Of a stretch of 64,000 nucleotides of DNA, positions 7,753 through 16,541 are shown piece by piece. The stretch is from assembly GCA_016788295.1 (NCBI GenBank), contig JAEUSY010000004.1:62001-126000 (forward strand), given 5' to 3'. A program made the translations under genes and the position numbers. The stretch is from Flavobacteriales bacterium (lineage in GTDB: Bacteria; Bacteroidota; Bacteroidia; Flavobacteriales_F; PHOS-HE28). A model generated the notes under the pieces. The model did not search any database, was not told the DNA's origin, and saw nothing but the letters and a program-made list of their open reading frames with translations. How positions within the stretch are numbered: the stretch's first letter is position 1; the number at the start of each line of letters is the position of its first letter.

Positions 7753-8379
7753 ATGGAACTCCTCCTCACCAACATCTCCAAGCACTTCGGGCGTGAAGTA
7801 GTGTTCCAGGGCATCACACGCACCCTTGCGAGCGGTAGTCGCACCGCATTGCTTGGCGCGAACGGCAGTGGCAAAAGCACACTGCTGCAAGTGATCGGAG
7901 GTGCATTGACACCCACCGCGGGCACCATCGTACACCAGCTGCAAGGCCGCCCGATACCACAGGAGCAGGTGTACCGGCACGTGAGCATCGCCGCGCCCTA
8001 CCTCGGCCTCTACGAGGACCTCAGCCTGCGCGAAGTGATCGGATTCCACGCGGGCTTCAAGCCCCTGCGCCAAGGACTGAAGATCGCCGACGTTGCGCGC
8101 ATCGCCTACCTGGATCATGCCCTTGACAAGCCCGTGCTGCACTTCAGCAGTGGCATGAAACAACGCCTGAAGCTGGCACTGGCCATCCTCAGCGACACGC
8201 CCCTGCTCCTCCTGGACGAGCCCGCCAGCAACCTCGATGCGGAAGCCATTGCCTGGTACCGTGGCCTCTTGCAGCAACACATGGCCGGCCGCACATTGGT
8301 GATCGCCAGCAACCGCCAGGCCGACGAGCACGACCTGTGTACCGAAAGCGTGGAGATCGGGGATTACAAGGGGAAATAG
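7753..8379 (+). CDS. ABC transporter ATP-binding protein
   Basis: A 208-residue ATPase subunit. The Walker A motif GANGSGKST is at residues ~35-43, a degenerate signature HFSSGMKQRLKLALA follows, and Walker B LLLLDEPASNLD is seen near residue 155. The closing His switch is replaced: after Walker B the strand reads VIASNRQADEHDLC, with Asn where His is usual. Short length and single domain suggest a partner membrane protein, but none is adjacent. The start ATG at 7753 immediately follows the repeat at 7727-7752. Substrate unknown. Confidence 0.85.
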   Translation: MELLLTNISKHFGREVVFQGITRTLASGSRTALLGANGSGKSTLLQVIGGALTPTAGTIVHQLQGRPIPQEQVYRHVSIAAPYLGLYEDLSLREVIGFHAGFKPLRQGLKIADVARIAYLDHALDKPVLHFSSGMKQRLKLALAILSDTPLLLLDEPASNLDAEAIAWYRGLLQQHMAGRTLVIASNRQADEHDLCTESVEIGDYKGK

Positions 8380-8459
8380 GGGCATCGCTAGGAATCGCGT
8401 CGAACTGAATGCCCGCGAGGGGATGCTTATCACCCCATCGCTCCCACACCCGAAAACCC

Positions 8460-8467
8460 TATTTTCG
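8460..8467 (+). promoter_or_regulatory. TATTTTCG -7-like element upstream of efp
   Basis: The box fits the TAnnTTCG variant seen before several genes here. It ends 27 bases before the efp start codon, so unlike many other genes this one would have a short leader. No -33 TTG is evident. Confidence 0.35.
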
Positions 8468-8494
8468 CGGCCCGAACATCTGAATCTCAGCATC

Positions 8495-9058
8495 ATGGCC
8501 TCCACGTCCGACGTCAATATCGGTTCCTACATCCGCTTCAACGGCGAGATCTGCCAGATCATGGAATGGCAGCACCGCACGCCCGGAAACCTGCGCGCCT
8601 TCTACCAAGGCAAAATGCGCGTACTGCGCAACGGCAAGCTGAACGAGCATCGCTGGCGCAGTGGCGAGAGCATGGAGGTGCTGCGCGTGGAAGTACACGA
8701 ACTGCAATACCTCTATCGCGAAGGCGACAACCTGGTGTGCATGGACCAGGAGACCTTCGAGCAGAAGTACGTGCCCGCTGAGCTGTTCGGCGATGCCATG
8801 CGCTTCATCAAGGAGGAAATGGTGGTGCAGGTGGGCTTCGAGAGCGATACGCCCATCTTCGCCCGTCCGCCGAAAGTGGTGGAACTGGAAGTGACCTACA
8901 CCGAGCACGCCGTGAAGGGCGACACCAGCAACAAAGTGATGAAGGCCGCCACCCTCGCGGGCGGTGCCGAGATCAGCGTGCCCAGCTTCGTGGAGATCGG
9001 TACCGTGGTGCGCGTGGACACCGAGACCGGCGAATACCTGGACCGCGTAAAGAAGTAG
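8495..9058 (+). CDS. efp: Translation elongation factor P
   Basis: A 187-residue EF-P, which relieves ribosome stalling at polyproline. The three-domain layout is complete: KOW-like N-domain with the tip loop HRTPGNLRAFYQGKMR (residues ~27-42), the middle OB domain, and the C-terminal OB domain ending with VDTETGEYLDRVKK. The residue that aligns with the modified Lys34 of Escherichia coli is Asn32, so the lysyl-type modification is not possible at this site. The start at 8495 gives the expected family N-terminus. Followed by a palindrome and a terminator, so it is probably transcribed alone. Confidence 0.95.
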   Translation: MASTSDVNIGSYIRFNGEICQIMEWQHRTPGNLRAFYQGKMRVLRNGKLNEHRWRSGESMEVLRVEVHELQYLYREGDNLVCMDQETFEQKYVPAELFGDAMRFIKEEMVVQVGFESDTPIFARPPKVVELEVTYTEHAVKGDTSNKVMKAATLAGGAEISVPSFVEIGTVVRVDTETGEYLDRVKK

Positions 9059-9059
9059 C

Positions 9060-9077
9060 GTCGACCCATGGGTCGAC
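9060..9077 (+). repeat. Perfect 18-bp palindrome behind efp
   Basis: GTCGACCCATGGGTCGAC is a perfect palindrome starting two bases after the efp stop codon. It can form a short hairpin and stands in front of the terminator at 9099-9136. Confidence 0.6.
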
Positions 9078-9098
9078 CGAGACCCATACCAACACCGG

Positions 9099-9136
9099 GC
9101 CCCGCCACCAGCAATGGGAGGCGGGGTCTGCATTTT
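9099..9136 (+). terminator. Intrinsic terminator after efp
   Basis: CCCCGCC at 9100-9106 pairs with GGCGGGG at 9120-9126 across a 13-nt loop, followed by TCTGCATTTT. Position after efp and before the next promoter fits termination. Confidence 0.65.
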
Positions 9137-9197
9137 CAGGGGCACCGGACCTGCTGCCACCGACCCGAACCCGACCTGCTGACATCCGTTGCGCAGC

Positions 9198-9205
9198 TAC
9201 CTTTG
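9198..9205 (+). promoter_or_regulatory. TACCTTTG -7 element of the second lpxD-like gene
   Basis: A perfect TAnnTTTG match that ends 17 bases before the GTG start at 9223. No -33 TTG is found at the right distance. Confidence 0.45.
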
Positions 9206-9222
9206 GGCCACATCCACAGCAC

Positions 9223-10146
9223 GTGAAACTCTCCCCTCCACTGACCGCCGCCCAACTGGGCCAACTGATCAATGCCCAGGTGGTGGGCAACACCGAGCGC
9301 CTGGTCACCGGCCTCAACGAGATCAACCGCGTGGAAGAGGGCGACCTGGTGTTCGTGGACCACGAGAAGTACTACGACAAGGCCCTGAACAGCGCCGCCA
9401 CCACCATCCTGATCAACAAGGCCGTGGAGCCGCCATCTAGCAAGGCCCTGCTGATCAGCGACGACCCCTGCCGCGACTACAACGCGCTGATGCGCCGCTT
9501 CATGCCACGCGCGGGCTGGGCCGAGACCGGTATCCACATTGGTGCCGGCAGCGAGGTACACCCGAGCGCGGTGATCGGTCCGCACGTCACCATCGGAAAG
9601 GACTGCATCATCCACCCCGGTGTGGTCATCTACGAGCACACCACCATTGGGGACCGGGTCACCATACACGCCAACACCGTGATCGGCGCCGACCCCTTCT
9701 ACTACAAGAAGCGCCCCACCGGCTACGACAAGATGGCCCCCGGCGGCAGCGTGGTGATCGAGGACGATGTGGAGATCGGAGCGCTGTGCACCATTGATCG
9801 CGGCGTGAGCGCCGATACCCGCATCGGCCGAGGATGCAAGCTGGACAACCACATCCAGGTGGGCCACGATACGTTGATCGGTCCCGGCTGCCTCATCGCC
9901 TCGCACGTGGGCATCAGCGGTGCCGTGGTGGTGGAAGAGAACGTTACCCTCTGGGGCCAGGTGGGCGTGCCCAGCAAACTGCGCATCGGCAAGGGCGCCG
10001 TGGTGCTGGGCCAGAGCGGCCTCATCAACTCGCTGGAAGGCGGCCGTACCTACTTCGGCAGTCCGGCCGGCGAGTGGAAGGCCAAAATGCGCGAGATCGC
10101 CCTGCTGGGCCGCTTGCCCGAGCTGTACAAGAAACTGAAGGACTGA
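9223..10146 (+). CDS. LpxD-like UDP-3-O-acylglucosamine N-acyltransferase, second paralogue
   Basis: A 307-residue paralogue of the LpxD at 4317-5366. It has the same N-terminal domain (EGDLVFVDHEKYYDKAL) and left-handed beta helix, and keeps the catalytic-His region as IQVGHDTLIGPGCLIAS. It lacks the C-terminal coiled extension of the first copy and ends YKKLKD. In Bacteroidota a second LpxD-type protein next to efp is common; whether it acts on lipid A or another UDP-sugar is not known. Start GTG at 9223 gives the N-terminus VKLSPPLTAAQLGQL. The phosphatase gene begins 6 bp later, so the two may share a transcript. Confidence 0.85.
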   Translation: MKLSPPLTAAQLGQLINAQVVGNTERLVTGLNEINRVEEGDLVFVDHEKYYDKALNSAATTILINKAVEPPSSKALLISDDPCRDYNALMRRFMPRAGWAETGIHIGAGSEVHPSAVIGPHVTIGKDCIIHPGVVIYEHTTIGDRVTIHANTVIGADPFYYKKRPTGYDKMAPGGSVVIEDDVEIGALCTIDRGVSADTRIGRGCKLDNHIQVGHDTLIGPGCLIASHVGISGAVVVEENVTLWGQVGVPSKLRIGKGAVVLGQSGLINSLEGGRTYFGSPAGEWKAKMREIALLGRLPELYKKLKD

Positions 10147-10151
10147 GCCCC

Positions 10152-11372
10152 ATGGCCCGATTGGAGCGCATAGCGGAACGGCTCGAGCTGAAGGAATTCC
10201 AGCTCAAGGCCCTGCTTGATGTGACCAAGGCCATCAACGCCAACACCCCGCGCGAAGAACTGCTGCGGCTGTACGAGAAGATCGTGCGCGAGGACCTCGG
10301 CATCACGCGCCTTCTGCTCTTCGAACGCACCGACCGCTGGCAACAGGTGCTCGGCTTCGGGCATCCCGATGGCACCACCTTCGATGCGGAGCAGGCTTTC
10401 GGGCGCTTCACCGACATCCAGGTGATCGGCAGCGAGGCCGCGGGAAGTCTGGGCGCCTTCGATGTGGCCGTGCCCGTGTACCACCAGGACCGTCCGCTGG
10501 CCTTCCTGCTCATCGGCGACATAGATGAGGAAGAGCAGCGCATGAGCCCCACGGTGAAGCACCTCAACTTCATCCAAACGCTCACCAACCTCATTGTGGT
10601 GGCCATGGAGAACCGGCGCCTGGCGCAGGAGGCCCTGCAACGTGCCCGCGACCTCCGCGACCTGGAGCTGGCCCGCCAGATGCAGCGCATGCTGGTGCCC
10701 GCCACGCTTCCGGACAATGCACAGATCGCCGTGGACGCCTGGTACCAGCCCCACAGCCAGGTGGGCGGCGACCACTACGACCTCATCGCGCTGGCCGACG
10801 GCACCTATGTGGCCTGCGTGGCCGATGTGAGCGGCAAGGGCATGGCCGCCGCACTGCTCACCAGCAACTTCCAGGCGAACCTGCACGCCGCCGTGCGCCA
10901 CGCCACCGATCTGGTGGACCTGGTACACGACCTCAACACCAAGGTGTGGTCCAACGCCCGCGGAGAGCGCTTCATCACCTGCTTCATCGGCCACATCGAC
11001 TTGGGCACGCGCCGCATCCGCTACGTGAACGCGGGCCACAACGATCCGCTCCTGCACAGCAGCGCGGGCATCACCCCCCTGCATACCGGCAGCATCGCCC
11101 TCGGCATGATGCCCAAGCTGCCCTTCCTGCAAGTGGGCGAGGCCGACATCCCCGAGGGAAGCACACTACTGTGCTACACCGACGGACTGGTGGAACAGGA
11201 GGATGCGCACGGCAACGACTTCGGCACCGAGCGCCTGCACCACTTGCTGCGCGACCTACACGCCGCCACGCCCAAGGACATCAACGAGGCCCTGCAAGGC
11301 GCCTACGAGGCCCACCGTGCCGGCCAGCCCTACCTGGACGACATCGCGGTGCTGACGTGCCGGTTGAAGTGA
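10152..11372 (+). CDS. PP2C-type (SpoIIE/RsbU) serine phosphatase with GAF-like sensor
   Basis: A 406-residue cytoplasmic protein. Residues ~15-165 form a GAF-like sensor domain, a connecting helix follows (LAQEALQRARDLRDLELARQ), and residues ~190-406 are a SpoIIE/PP2C phosphatase with the metal-binding motifs VGGDHYDL, VADVSGKGMAAALL, YVNAGHNDPLL and CYTDGLVE and a final DDIAVL Asp pair. Such proteins dephosphorylate anti-sigma-factor antagonists in partner-switching pathways. No STAS or HPK partner is in the window, so its target is unknown. It converges on the polysaccharide operon. Confidence 0.9.
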   Translation: MARLERIAERLELKEFQLKALLDVTKAINANTPREELLRLYEKIVREDLGITRLLLFERTDRWQQVLGFGHPDGTTFDAEQAFGRFTDIQVIGSEAAGSLGAFDVAVPVYHQDRPLAFLLIGDIDEEEQRMSPTVKHLNFIQTLTNLIVVAMENRRLAQEALQRARDLRDLELARQMQRMLVPATLPDNAQIAVDAWYQPHSQVGGDHYDLIALADGTYVACVADVSGKGMAAALLTSNFQANLHAAVRHATDLVDLVHDLNTKVWSNARGERFITCFIGHIDLGTRRIRYVNAGHNDPLLHSSAGITPLHTGSIALGMMPKLPFLQVGEADIPEGSTLLCYTDGLVEQEDAHGNDFGTERLHHLLRDLHAATPKDINEALQGAYEAHRAGQPYLDDIAVLTCRLK

Positions 11373-11399
11373 GGTCGCTCAAGCGCTCACCTCCGCCAC

Positions 11400-12827
11400 T
11401 TACTTCTGCACGGGCGGGTTCTTCAGGTCCAGCAGTACGATGATGGCGGTGAAGGCCCAGAAGGGCACCGAGGCCTTGTCGGTATCGAGGAAGTTGTTGA
11501 GCGCGCCGTGCAGGTAGTAGGTGACCAGGCCCAGGTAGGTGGCGGCGAGCATGCGGCGGTCGGCACCATCGGGCAGGCGGTAGTAGAGGCGCAGTGCTGT
11601 CCAGGTAGTCACCACGATGAGGGCCAGCATCAGCAACATGCCGAACACGCCCTGCTCGCTGAGCGGGCCCAGGTATTCGCTGTGCGCGTTGCCTTGCACA
11701 CCGAAGTTGGTGCTGATGATGGTGCGGTCCTCGCTGGCCTGGAAAGGCGCGTACTGGAACATGTAGGTGCCCGGTCCCCAGCCGAACACGGGCCGTTCCT
11801 GCCACATGCGCATGGCCGAGTTCCAGCGGTTGATGCGCTCCAGGTTGCTGGCATCGCTGCTGATGTTGGAGATGGAGCGCACGTGCTCGCCCAGATCGTC
11901 CGATGATTCCTCGCGGTTGCGTTCCAGTGCGATGGTGATCTGGTCCTTGTTCACATAGTAGAGGCCGCCGGTCACCAGGGCCATCGCCAACAATGCCCAC
12001 ACCGGTATGCGCAGCTTCAGCACCAGGAAGAGGGCCAGTGCGCCCACCAGGCTTAGCCATGCGGCACGGGTATAGGAGAAGATGAGGCCCGTAACGAGCA
12101 GCGCGAGCATGAACACCGCCACCCCGCGCCGTGTGCGCGTGTAGCCCGGCAGAAAGAGCGCCGTGACACCGAAGGGAATGAAGAAGGCGATGAGCGCACC
12201 GTAGCTGGTGTGGTCCTTGAAGAAGGGGCTCATGACCCAGTGCGCGGGATCGTGCGCGAAGTGGAACTGCGCGTGGTGGATCACGGTGTAGGTGATCACA
12301 ATGGCCAGGCCGGAGAGGTAGGCCCAGATGAAGCGATGCCAGTTGCGTTCATCGCGGAACAGGCGCGTGGCCAGGAAGAACATGGTGCTCACGAACCATA
12401 GCCGCGCGGTGAAGTACTTGAATGACACCATGGGCATGCTGCTTGGCACAATGCATACGAGCATCCACACCAGCTGCGCCACGATGACCCAGGTGATGGG
12501 ATGCCGCCACACCCGCGGATCGATCACGTTGCGCTCCAGGGCCATCTTCAAAAGGAAGAGGAGCATGAGGCCCACCATCAGTGGCTCGGTGGGCAGCGCG
12601 ATGCCGATGCCGCCCAGGTCCAGTTCCTCCAGGTTGATGGAGAGCGGTGTGGCGAAGGCGATGAAGAGCACCAGGCGATCAACGGCGGCCACCATGGCCC
12701 ACACCACCAACAGCACGGCGGGCAGCGCGTTCAGCCAGTAGACCTCGTTGGCCACCAGCACGGCATTGAGCAGCACGAAGACCACGCACGTGGCGGCGAT
12801 CCAGTGGGCTTTCAGCGCGTGCAGCAT
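11400..12827 (-). CDS. O-antigen ligase / polymerase family membrane protein
   Basis: A 475-residue protein with about a dozen TM segments and one large periplasmic loop near residues 290-385. The loop holds the WaaL/Wzy signature stretch FGWGPGTY and NAHSEYLGPLSEQG, preceded by the TM-flanking SYTRAAWLSLVGA. Proteins of this family either ligate O-antigen to lipid A core or polymerise surface polysaccharide; sequence alone does not decide. It is the last gene of the minus-strand polysaccharide unit, 9 bp after the second Wzz-like gene. Start ATG at 12827 gives a natural N-terminal TM segment. Confidence 0.85.
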   Translation of the reverse strand: MLHALKAHWIAATCVVFVLLNAVLVANEVYWLNALPAVLLVVWAMVAAVDRLVLFIAFATPLSINLEELDLGGIGIALPTEPLMVGLMLLFLLKMALERNVIDPRVWRHPITWVIVAQLVWMLVCIVPSSMPMVSFKYFTARLWFVSTMFFLATRLFRDERNWHRFIWAYLSGLAIVITYTVIHHAQFHFAHDPAHWVMSPFFKDHTSYGALIAFFIPFGVTALFLPGYTRTRRGVAVFMLALLVTGLIFSYTRAAWLSLVGALALFLVLKLRIPVWALLAMALVTGGLYYVNKDQITIALERNREESSDDLGEHVRSISNISSDASNLERINRWNSAMRMWQERPVFGWGPGTYMFQYAPFQASEDRTIISTNFGVQGNAHSEYLGPLSEQGVFGMLLMLALIVVTTWTALRLYYRLPDGADRRMLAATYLGLVTYYLHGALNNFLDTDKASVPFWAFTAIIVLLDLKNPPVQK

Positions 12828-12836
12828 GGGCGGGGC

Positions 12837-13787
12837 TCAGGCGCGCGTGCGGCGATCATCTCGCCACAGCAACAGCACGAAACACAGGAAGAGCGCCGAG
12901 AAAGTGACCGACGAAACGATGACCCAGCGCACCGGGAACACCTTCTTGTCGCTCACCTCGGGGTACACCACCACGTTGGTGTAGGTGAGCTCCTTGGTCA
13001 CATCGTTCACCACCTTTTCGTATTCGGTGAGCAGGCGGTCATAGTTGCTTCGGAACAAGTTGCTGAGCTCGGTGAGCTGGCGGAACTCGCCTCCCTTCTC
13101 CTCCAGGTCGCGGATCATCTTCAACACCGCGTCCTTCTGGGCCTGCGACGTGGAGGTGCTCAGCATGCGCACATAGCCCTTGGTCAGCTCCTTGGTCTGG
13201 GCTTCGTAGTTCAACAGGCCACTGGTGCGGCGAAGCACATCCAGCTTCGCTTCCACCGAATCGAGCTTGTGGCGTTCGTGGCCCAAAGCGCGCTCGGCGA
13301 TCTGCAGCACCTCGGTGGACTTCTCGCGCTGCAGGCGACGGGCCAGCAGGTTCACCTGCTTCAGCATGCCGTTCACCAGATCGCGGGCACGCACCGGGTT
13401 CTCGTCCACCACTTCGATCTGCACGCTCTCGAAACGCGTCTTGGTGATGTCCACACGGTCATTGAACTCGTTGTAGAGGGCGAAGTAGCCGCCGTTCGCA
13501 GTGGTGTCCACCTCGTACCATTTGGCCAGATCGAACTGCTTGATGAGGCTGTCGCGGATACTGTTGCTCTCCAGCAGTTGAAGCAGCTGATCGGTGCGCG
13601 TCTCGATGCTGTAGCTGTTCAAGTTCACGGGGTACACCGTGGCGGTGCTCATGTACCTCGGCTTGATGAAGGTGGGTCCGCTGAAGATGCCCGACAGCGT
13701 GGCCGCGGTGATGCCCACCACCACGAACAGGCGCCAGTTGCGCTGCACAAGGGGCAGGAAGCCGTTGAAGTTCACTTCGCTGCTCAT
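12837..13787 (-). CDS. Wzz-like polysaccharide chain-length determinant protein (second)
   Basis: A 316-residue protein with TM segments near residues 18-38 and ~285-308 enclosing a long, largely coiled periplasmic domain. The second TM is preceded by VSDKKVFPVRW, the Pro-rich entry typical of Wzz/polysaccharide co-polymerase proteins. No cytoplasmic kinase domain is present. It should control chain length or export of the polysaccharide made with the neighbouring flippase and ligase. It overlaps the upstream Wzz-like gene by 4 bp, indicating translational coupling. The two Wzz copies are divergent, so they may form a mixed complex. Confidence 0.85.
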   Translation of the reverse strand: MSSEVNFNGFLPLVQRNWRLFVVVGITAATLSGIFSGPTFIKPRYMSTATVYPVNLNSYSIETRTDQLLQLLESNSIRDSLIKQFDLAKWYEVDTTANGGYFALYNEFNDRVDITKTRFESVQIEVVDENPVRARDLVNGMLKQVNLLARRLQREKSTEVLQIAERALGHERHKLDSVEAKLDVLRRTSGLLNYEAQTKELTKGYVRMLSTSTSQAQKDAVLKMIRDLEEKGGEFRQLTELSNLFRSNYDRLLTEYEKVVNDVTKELTYTNVVVYPEVSDKKVFPVRWVIVSSVTFSALFLCFVLLLWRDDRRTRA

Positions 13788-14797
13788 GCGTTGCGGATCT
13801 TTTTCACGTTCTCCTGCACCACGATCAGCAGCAGGGCCAACAACAGCGCCGCAATGCCGCTGATGGCCACCACCAGCCAGCGGATGGGATAGGCCTTCTT
13901 ATCGGCGGGTTGTGCGCGGTTCACCACGAACTTGTGGGGCAGGTCGCTCTCCAGGTCGGCCTGGGCCTGCTCCTGTTTCATCTTCAGCACGCTGAGGCGC
14001 TTGGTCTCGTTGAAGAGGCGGTCCTGCAGGGTAACGTAGGCGCCACCGTACTGGGCCAGCACCTTGAACCGCTCCTCGAACTCCTTCACGGCGCGCTGGT
14101 CGCCCTTCACAATGGCCGCGCCCAGATATTCGTTGTAGCGCTCGGTCTGCGTGTGGTAGTCGTGTACGCCCAGCTCACGCAGGATCCGCATGCTGTCGGC
14201 CATCTGCCGGATGTCCGCTTCCAATTGCTTCACCTTCGTATCCACCAGGCGGAACCCCTTCTCGGCACGCTCCTGCGCCATGTCCTTCCACACGCTGTCC
14301 ACCTGGTCGGCGATGTAGTTGGCGATGTCTGCCGCGCGTTCGGCCTTGGGGTCCAGCACTTCCACGCGCACACTGCTGAACTTGGTATACTCGAACTTGA
14401 TGTGCTCCTTGAAGGCCTCGGCCAGTTCGGAGTTCTTGTGCTTGCTGTCCGACTTGATCTTGTACACCTCCATCAGGTCGAACTTCCGGGCCACGCGGTC
14501 GCGCACCTTGTCGGAGTTCAGCATCTGCAGCAGTTGCTCGCTGTCCTCCTCGTCGCCCAGCGCCAGGATGTCGTCGCGACCGGTGGTCTGCTCGTTCAGC
14601 AGGGCCTTGGAGGCCGAGTTGGTGATGGCGGGGAACATGATCACCTCGCTGCGGTAGAGGGGGGTGATGACGTAGGCCGCCACCACACCTGCCACCAGTC
14701 CGAGCGCCGTAATGCCGATGATGAGCCGCCTGCGGGCCCAGAGGAACAGGACCAGGTCGAACGATGCCGGGCCTTGTCCCGAGTTTGCTTGCTGCAT
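13784..14797 (-). CDS. Wzz-like polysaccharide chain-length determinant protein (first)
   Basis: A 337-residue protein with the same two-TM layout as its downstream neighbour: TM1 near residues 25-46 and TM2 near 308-328 after PADKKAYPIRW, with a coiled periplasmic region between them. An N-terminal cytoplasmic tail of ~22 residues precedes TM1. It is the first of three closely packed minus-strand genes (this one, the second Wzz and the ligase). A TACTTTAG box at 14822-14829 on the minus strand is a plausible -7 element. Confidence 0.85.
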   Translation of the reverse strand: MQQANSGQGPASFDLVLFLWARRRLIIGITALGLVAGVVAAYVITPLYRSEVIMFPAITNSASKALLNEQTTGRDDILALGDEEDSEQLLQMLNSDKVRDRVARKFDLMEVYKIKSDSKHKNSELAEAFKEHIKFEYTKFSSVRVEVLDPKAERAADIANYIADQVDSVWKDMAQERAEKGFRLVDTKVKQLEADIRQMADSMRILRELGVHDYHTQTERYNEYLGAAIVKGDQRAVKEFEERFKVLAQYGGAYVTLQDRLFNETKRLSVLKMKQEQAQADLESDLPHKFVVNRAQPADKKAYPIRWLVVAISGIAALLLALLLIVVQENVKKIRNA

Positions 14798-14821
14798 GTG
14801 CGTTTCCGCTGAAAAGAGGGC

Positions 14822-14829
14822 CTAAAGTA
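14822..14829 (-). promoter_or_regulatory. TACTTTAG -7-like element of the wzz-wzz-ligase operon
   Basis: On the minus strand the box TACTTTAG, one base off TAnnTTTG, ends 24 bases before the ATG at 14797. No clear -33 TTG is seen. Confidence 0.4.
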
Positions 14830-14923
14830 AGGGTTCGGTCCGTGCGGACGGGCCATTAACGGCGGGCCGGGGCCGGTAGTATGGCCGCGCACCACTGCGC
14901 ATCAAGAAGGCCTAATGCACTTG

Positions 14924-14946
14924 AAAACCAGAGCAAAGGCCTCTGG
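14924..14946 (-). terminator. Intrinsic terminator after the flippase gene
   Basis: On the minus strand CCAGAG and CTCTGG form a 6-bp stem with a 7-nt loop, followed directly by TTTT. It lies 37 bp beyond the stop codon of the flippase gene and separates it from the wzz promoter. Confidence 0.5.
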
Positions 14947-14983
14947 CCTCGCCTTTCGCACCGCGTTGAACAGTGATGTGTAC

Positions 14984-16435
14984 CTATCGCCCGCGCTGCA
15001 ACAAGGCCTGCACTTGCGGTAGCGAGCGCACATCCAGCAGGCCCGTGGCCACCGCGGCCACCACCGCCAGGGTACCAAATGCCAAGGCCTGTGCCCCAAG
15101 GCCCATTGCGGTGCCGCCCATCCACCAGGCCGCGGCCACCAGCACCACGGCATATACCAGTGCGCCGAGCACCACCCTCGCCACACCGGGCAACTTGCGC
15201 GACCGCAGCACCAACACCACCTGCAGCAGGGCCGTGCCCACCTGGGTGACCAGGCTGGCCCAAGCAGCGCCATCGGCCTTCCACGCGGGAATGAGCCAGA
15301 GGTTGAGGCCGATGTTGACCAGTGCCCCGGCGGCGGCCATGCGGTTCAGCAGGCGCAGATCGCCGGCGGCGGTGAGCAGCGTACCGAACACATAGGTGGT
15401 GCTCACCGCCACGAAGCACCACAGCAGCAGCGTAAAGGGCATGGCGGCCGCGGTGGTATCCTCGCTGTAGCGCAGATCGAGCACGGCACCCGCGTTGAGC
15501 GCACCGAAGGCCGCCACCGCCAGCGAGCCCGCCAGCAGCAGGCGCCAGGCCAGCAGCGTAAGGGGCGCCACATCCTCGTGTGCCCGCAACATGCGACTGA
15601 AGATGGGCAGCAGCAATCCGGCGAAGAGGTAGCCCAGCATGTTCAAGGCCTCCACGAAACGGAAGCCCTGCGAGTAGATGCCCGCCTGCAACGCGCCATC
15701 GGGCAGCAAGCGTTCCAGCATCAGGGTATCGATGCGGTAGTAGAGCGTCATCAGCAGGATCAGCAGGGCGTAGGGGAAGCTCTGGCGCAGCACCACCAGG
15801 CTGAAGGTGGGCCGCACGGAAAGACGCACGGGACCGCTGAGCCGGAGCACCAGCAGCAACGCCACCAACGTGGCCACCGCATAAGCGCCGGTCTGCGCCC
15901 ACACGAACCACTCGATGCGGAAGGCCCCGCCACCGGCACGTCCCCACAGCAGCCAGCCCACCACCCCGATCAGCAGGATGCGGTCCAGTACGCTCAGCAG
16001 GCTGTCCTGCCGGTAGCGTTGTGCGCCGGCGATGTTGCTGCGCAGGTACAACAAGGTGGCTGCCAGCGCCTGGTTGAGCACCAACCAGCCGAGCATGCCC
16101 AACTGCGCGCCCCGGTAGCCCAAGGCAAGACCGGTGCCCACGGTGAGCAACGCATAGCCCCCCACCAGCGCGAACCGCATGCCCGCCAGGCCCCCGAGGG
16201 TCTTGCCCATGAGGTGCGTGTGCTGGGCAATGTGGCGCGTGTTGAAATTGGTGATGCCCAGGTCCAGCACGATGTTGAGCAGGAAGCTGAGGCTGAGCAG
16301 TGCCGCATACACCCCATAGCCCTCGGCCCCCACCGCATCCTGCACCCCGGCATCGATGCCCAGGATGTAGAACGGCTTCACCAGCAGGTTCAGCACCAGC
16401 AGCAAGGCCAGGTTGGTAAGGAAGGTGCGCTTCAT
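14984..16435 (-). CDS. Wzx-type polysaccharide flippase
   Basis: A 483-residue polytopic membrane protein with about 14 predicted TM segments. The N-terminus (MKRTFLTNLALLLVLNLLVK) and the spacing of TM segments match the polysaccharide transporter branch of the MOP superfamily, with internal LGITNFNTRHIAQH and FPYALLILLMTLYYRID. It should translocate lipid-linked sugar units across the inner membrane. I use the ATG at 16435 because it begins the first TM segment; the open frame upstream is not hydrophobic. It is transcribed in the same direction as the Wzz and ligase genes but from its own unit. Confidence 0.88.
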   Translation of the reverse strand: MKRTFLTNLALLLVLNLLVKPFYILGIDAGVQDAVGAEGYGVYAALLSLSFLLNIVLDLGITNFNTRHIAQHTHLMGKTLGGLAGMRFALVGGYALLTVGTGLALGYRGAQLGMLGWLVLNQALAATLLYLRSNIAGAQRYRQDSLLSVLDRILLIGVVGWLLWGRAGGGAFRIEWFVWAQTGAYAVATLVALLLVLRLSGPVRLSVRPTFSLVVLRQSFPYALLILLMTLYYRIDTLMLERLLPDGALQAGIYSQGFRFVEALNMLGYLFAGLLLPIFSRMLRAHEDVAPLTLLAWRLLLAGSLAVAAFGALNAGAVLDLRYSEDTTAAAMPFTLLLWCFVAVSTTYVFGTLLTAAGDLRLLNRMAAAGALVNIGLNLWLIPAWKADGAAWASLVTQVGTALLQVVLVLRSRKLPGVARVVLGALVYAVVLVAAAWWMGGTAMGLGAQALAFGTLAVVAAVATGLLDVRSLPQVQALLQRGR

Positions 16436-16541
16436 ACGGCGGTGTGAAGATGGGGAGTGCGGACGGAAACACCGTGCATGGATGAACAAAGCCCTGCCGA
16501 TGGACCATTCCAACGGCAGGGCTTCCATTATCCGCAAGCAG

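Noticed and set aside
12501-14812. Long plus-strand frames opposite the Wzz and ligase genes
   Set aside because: They are His/Gln/Val-rich shadows of Leu/Glu-rich proteins on the minus strand and match no family.
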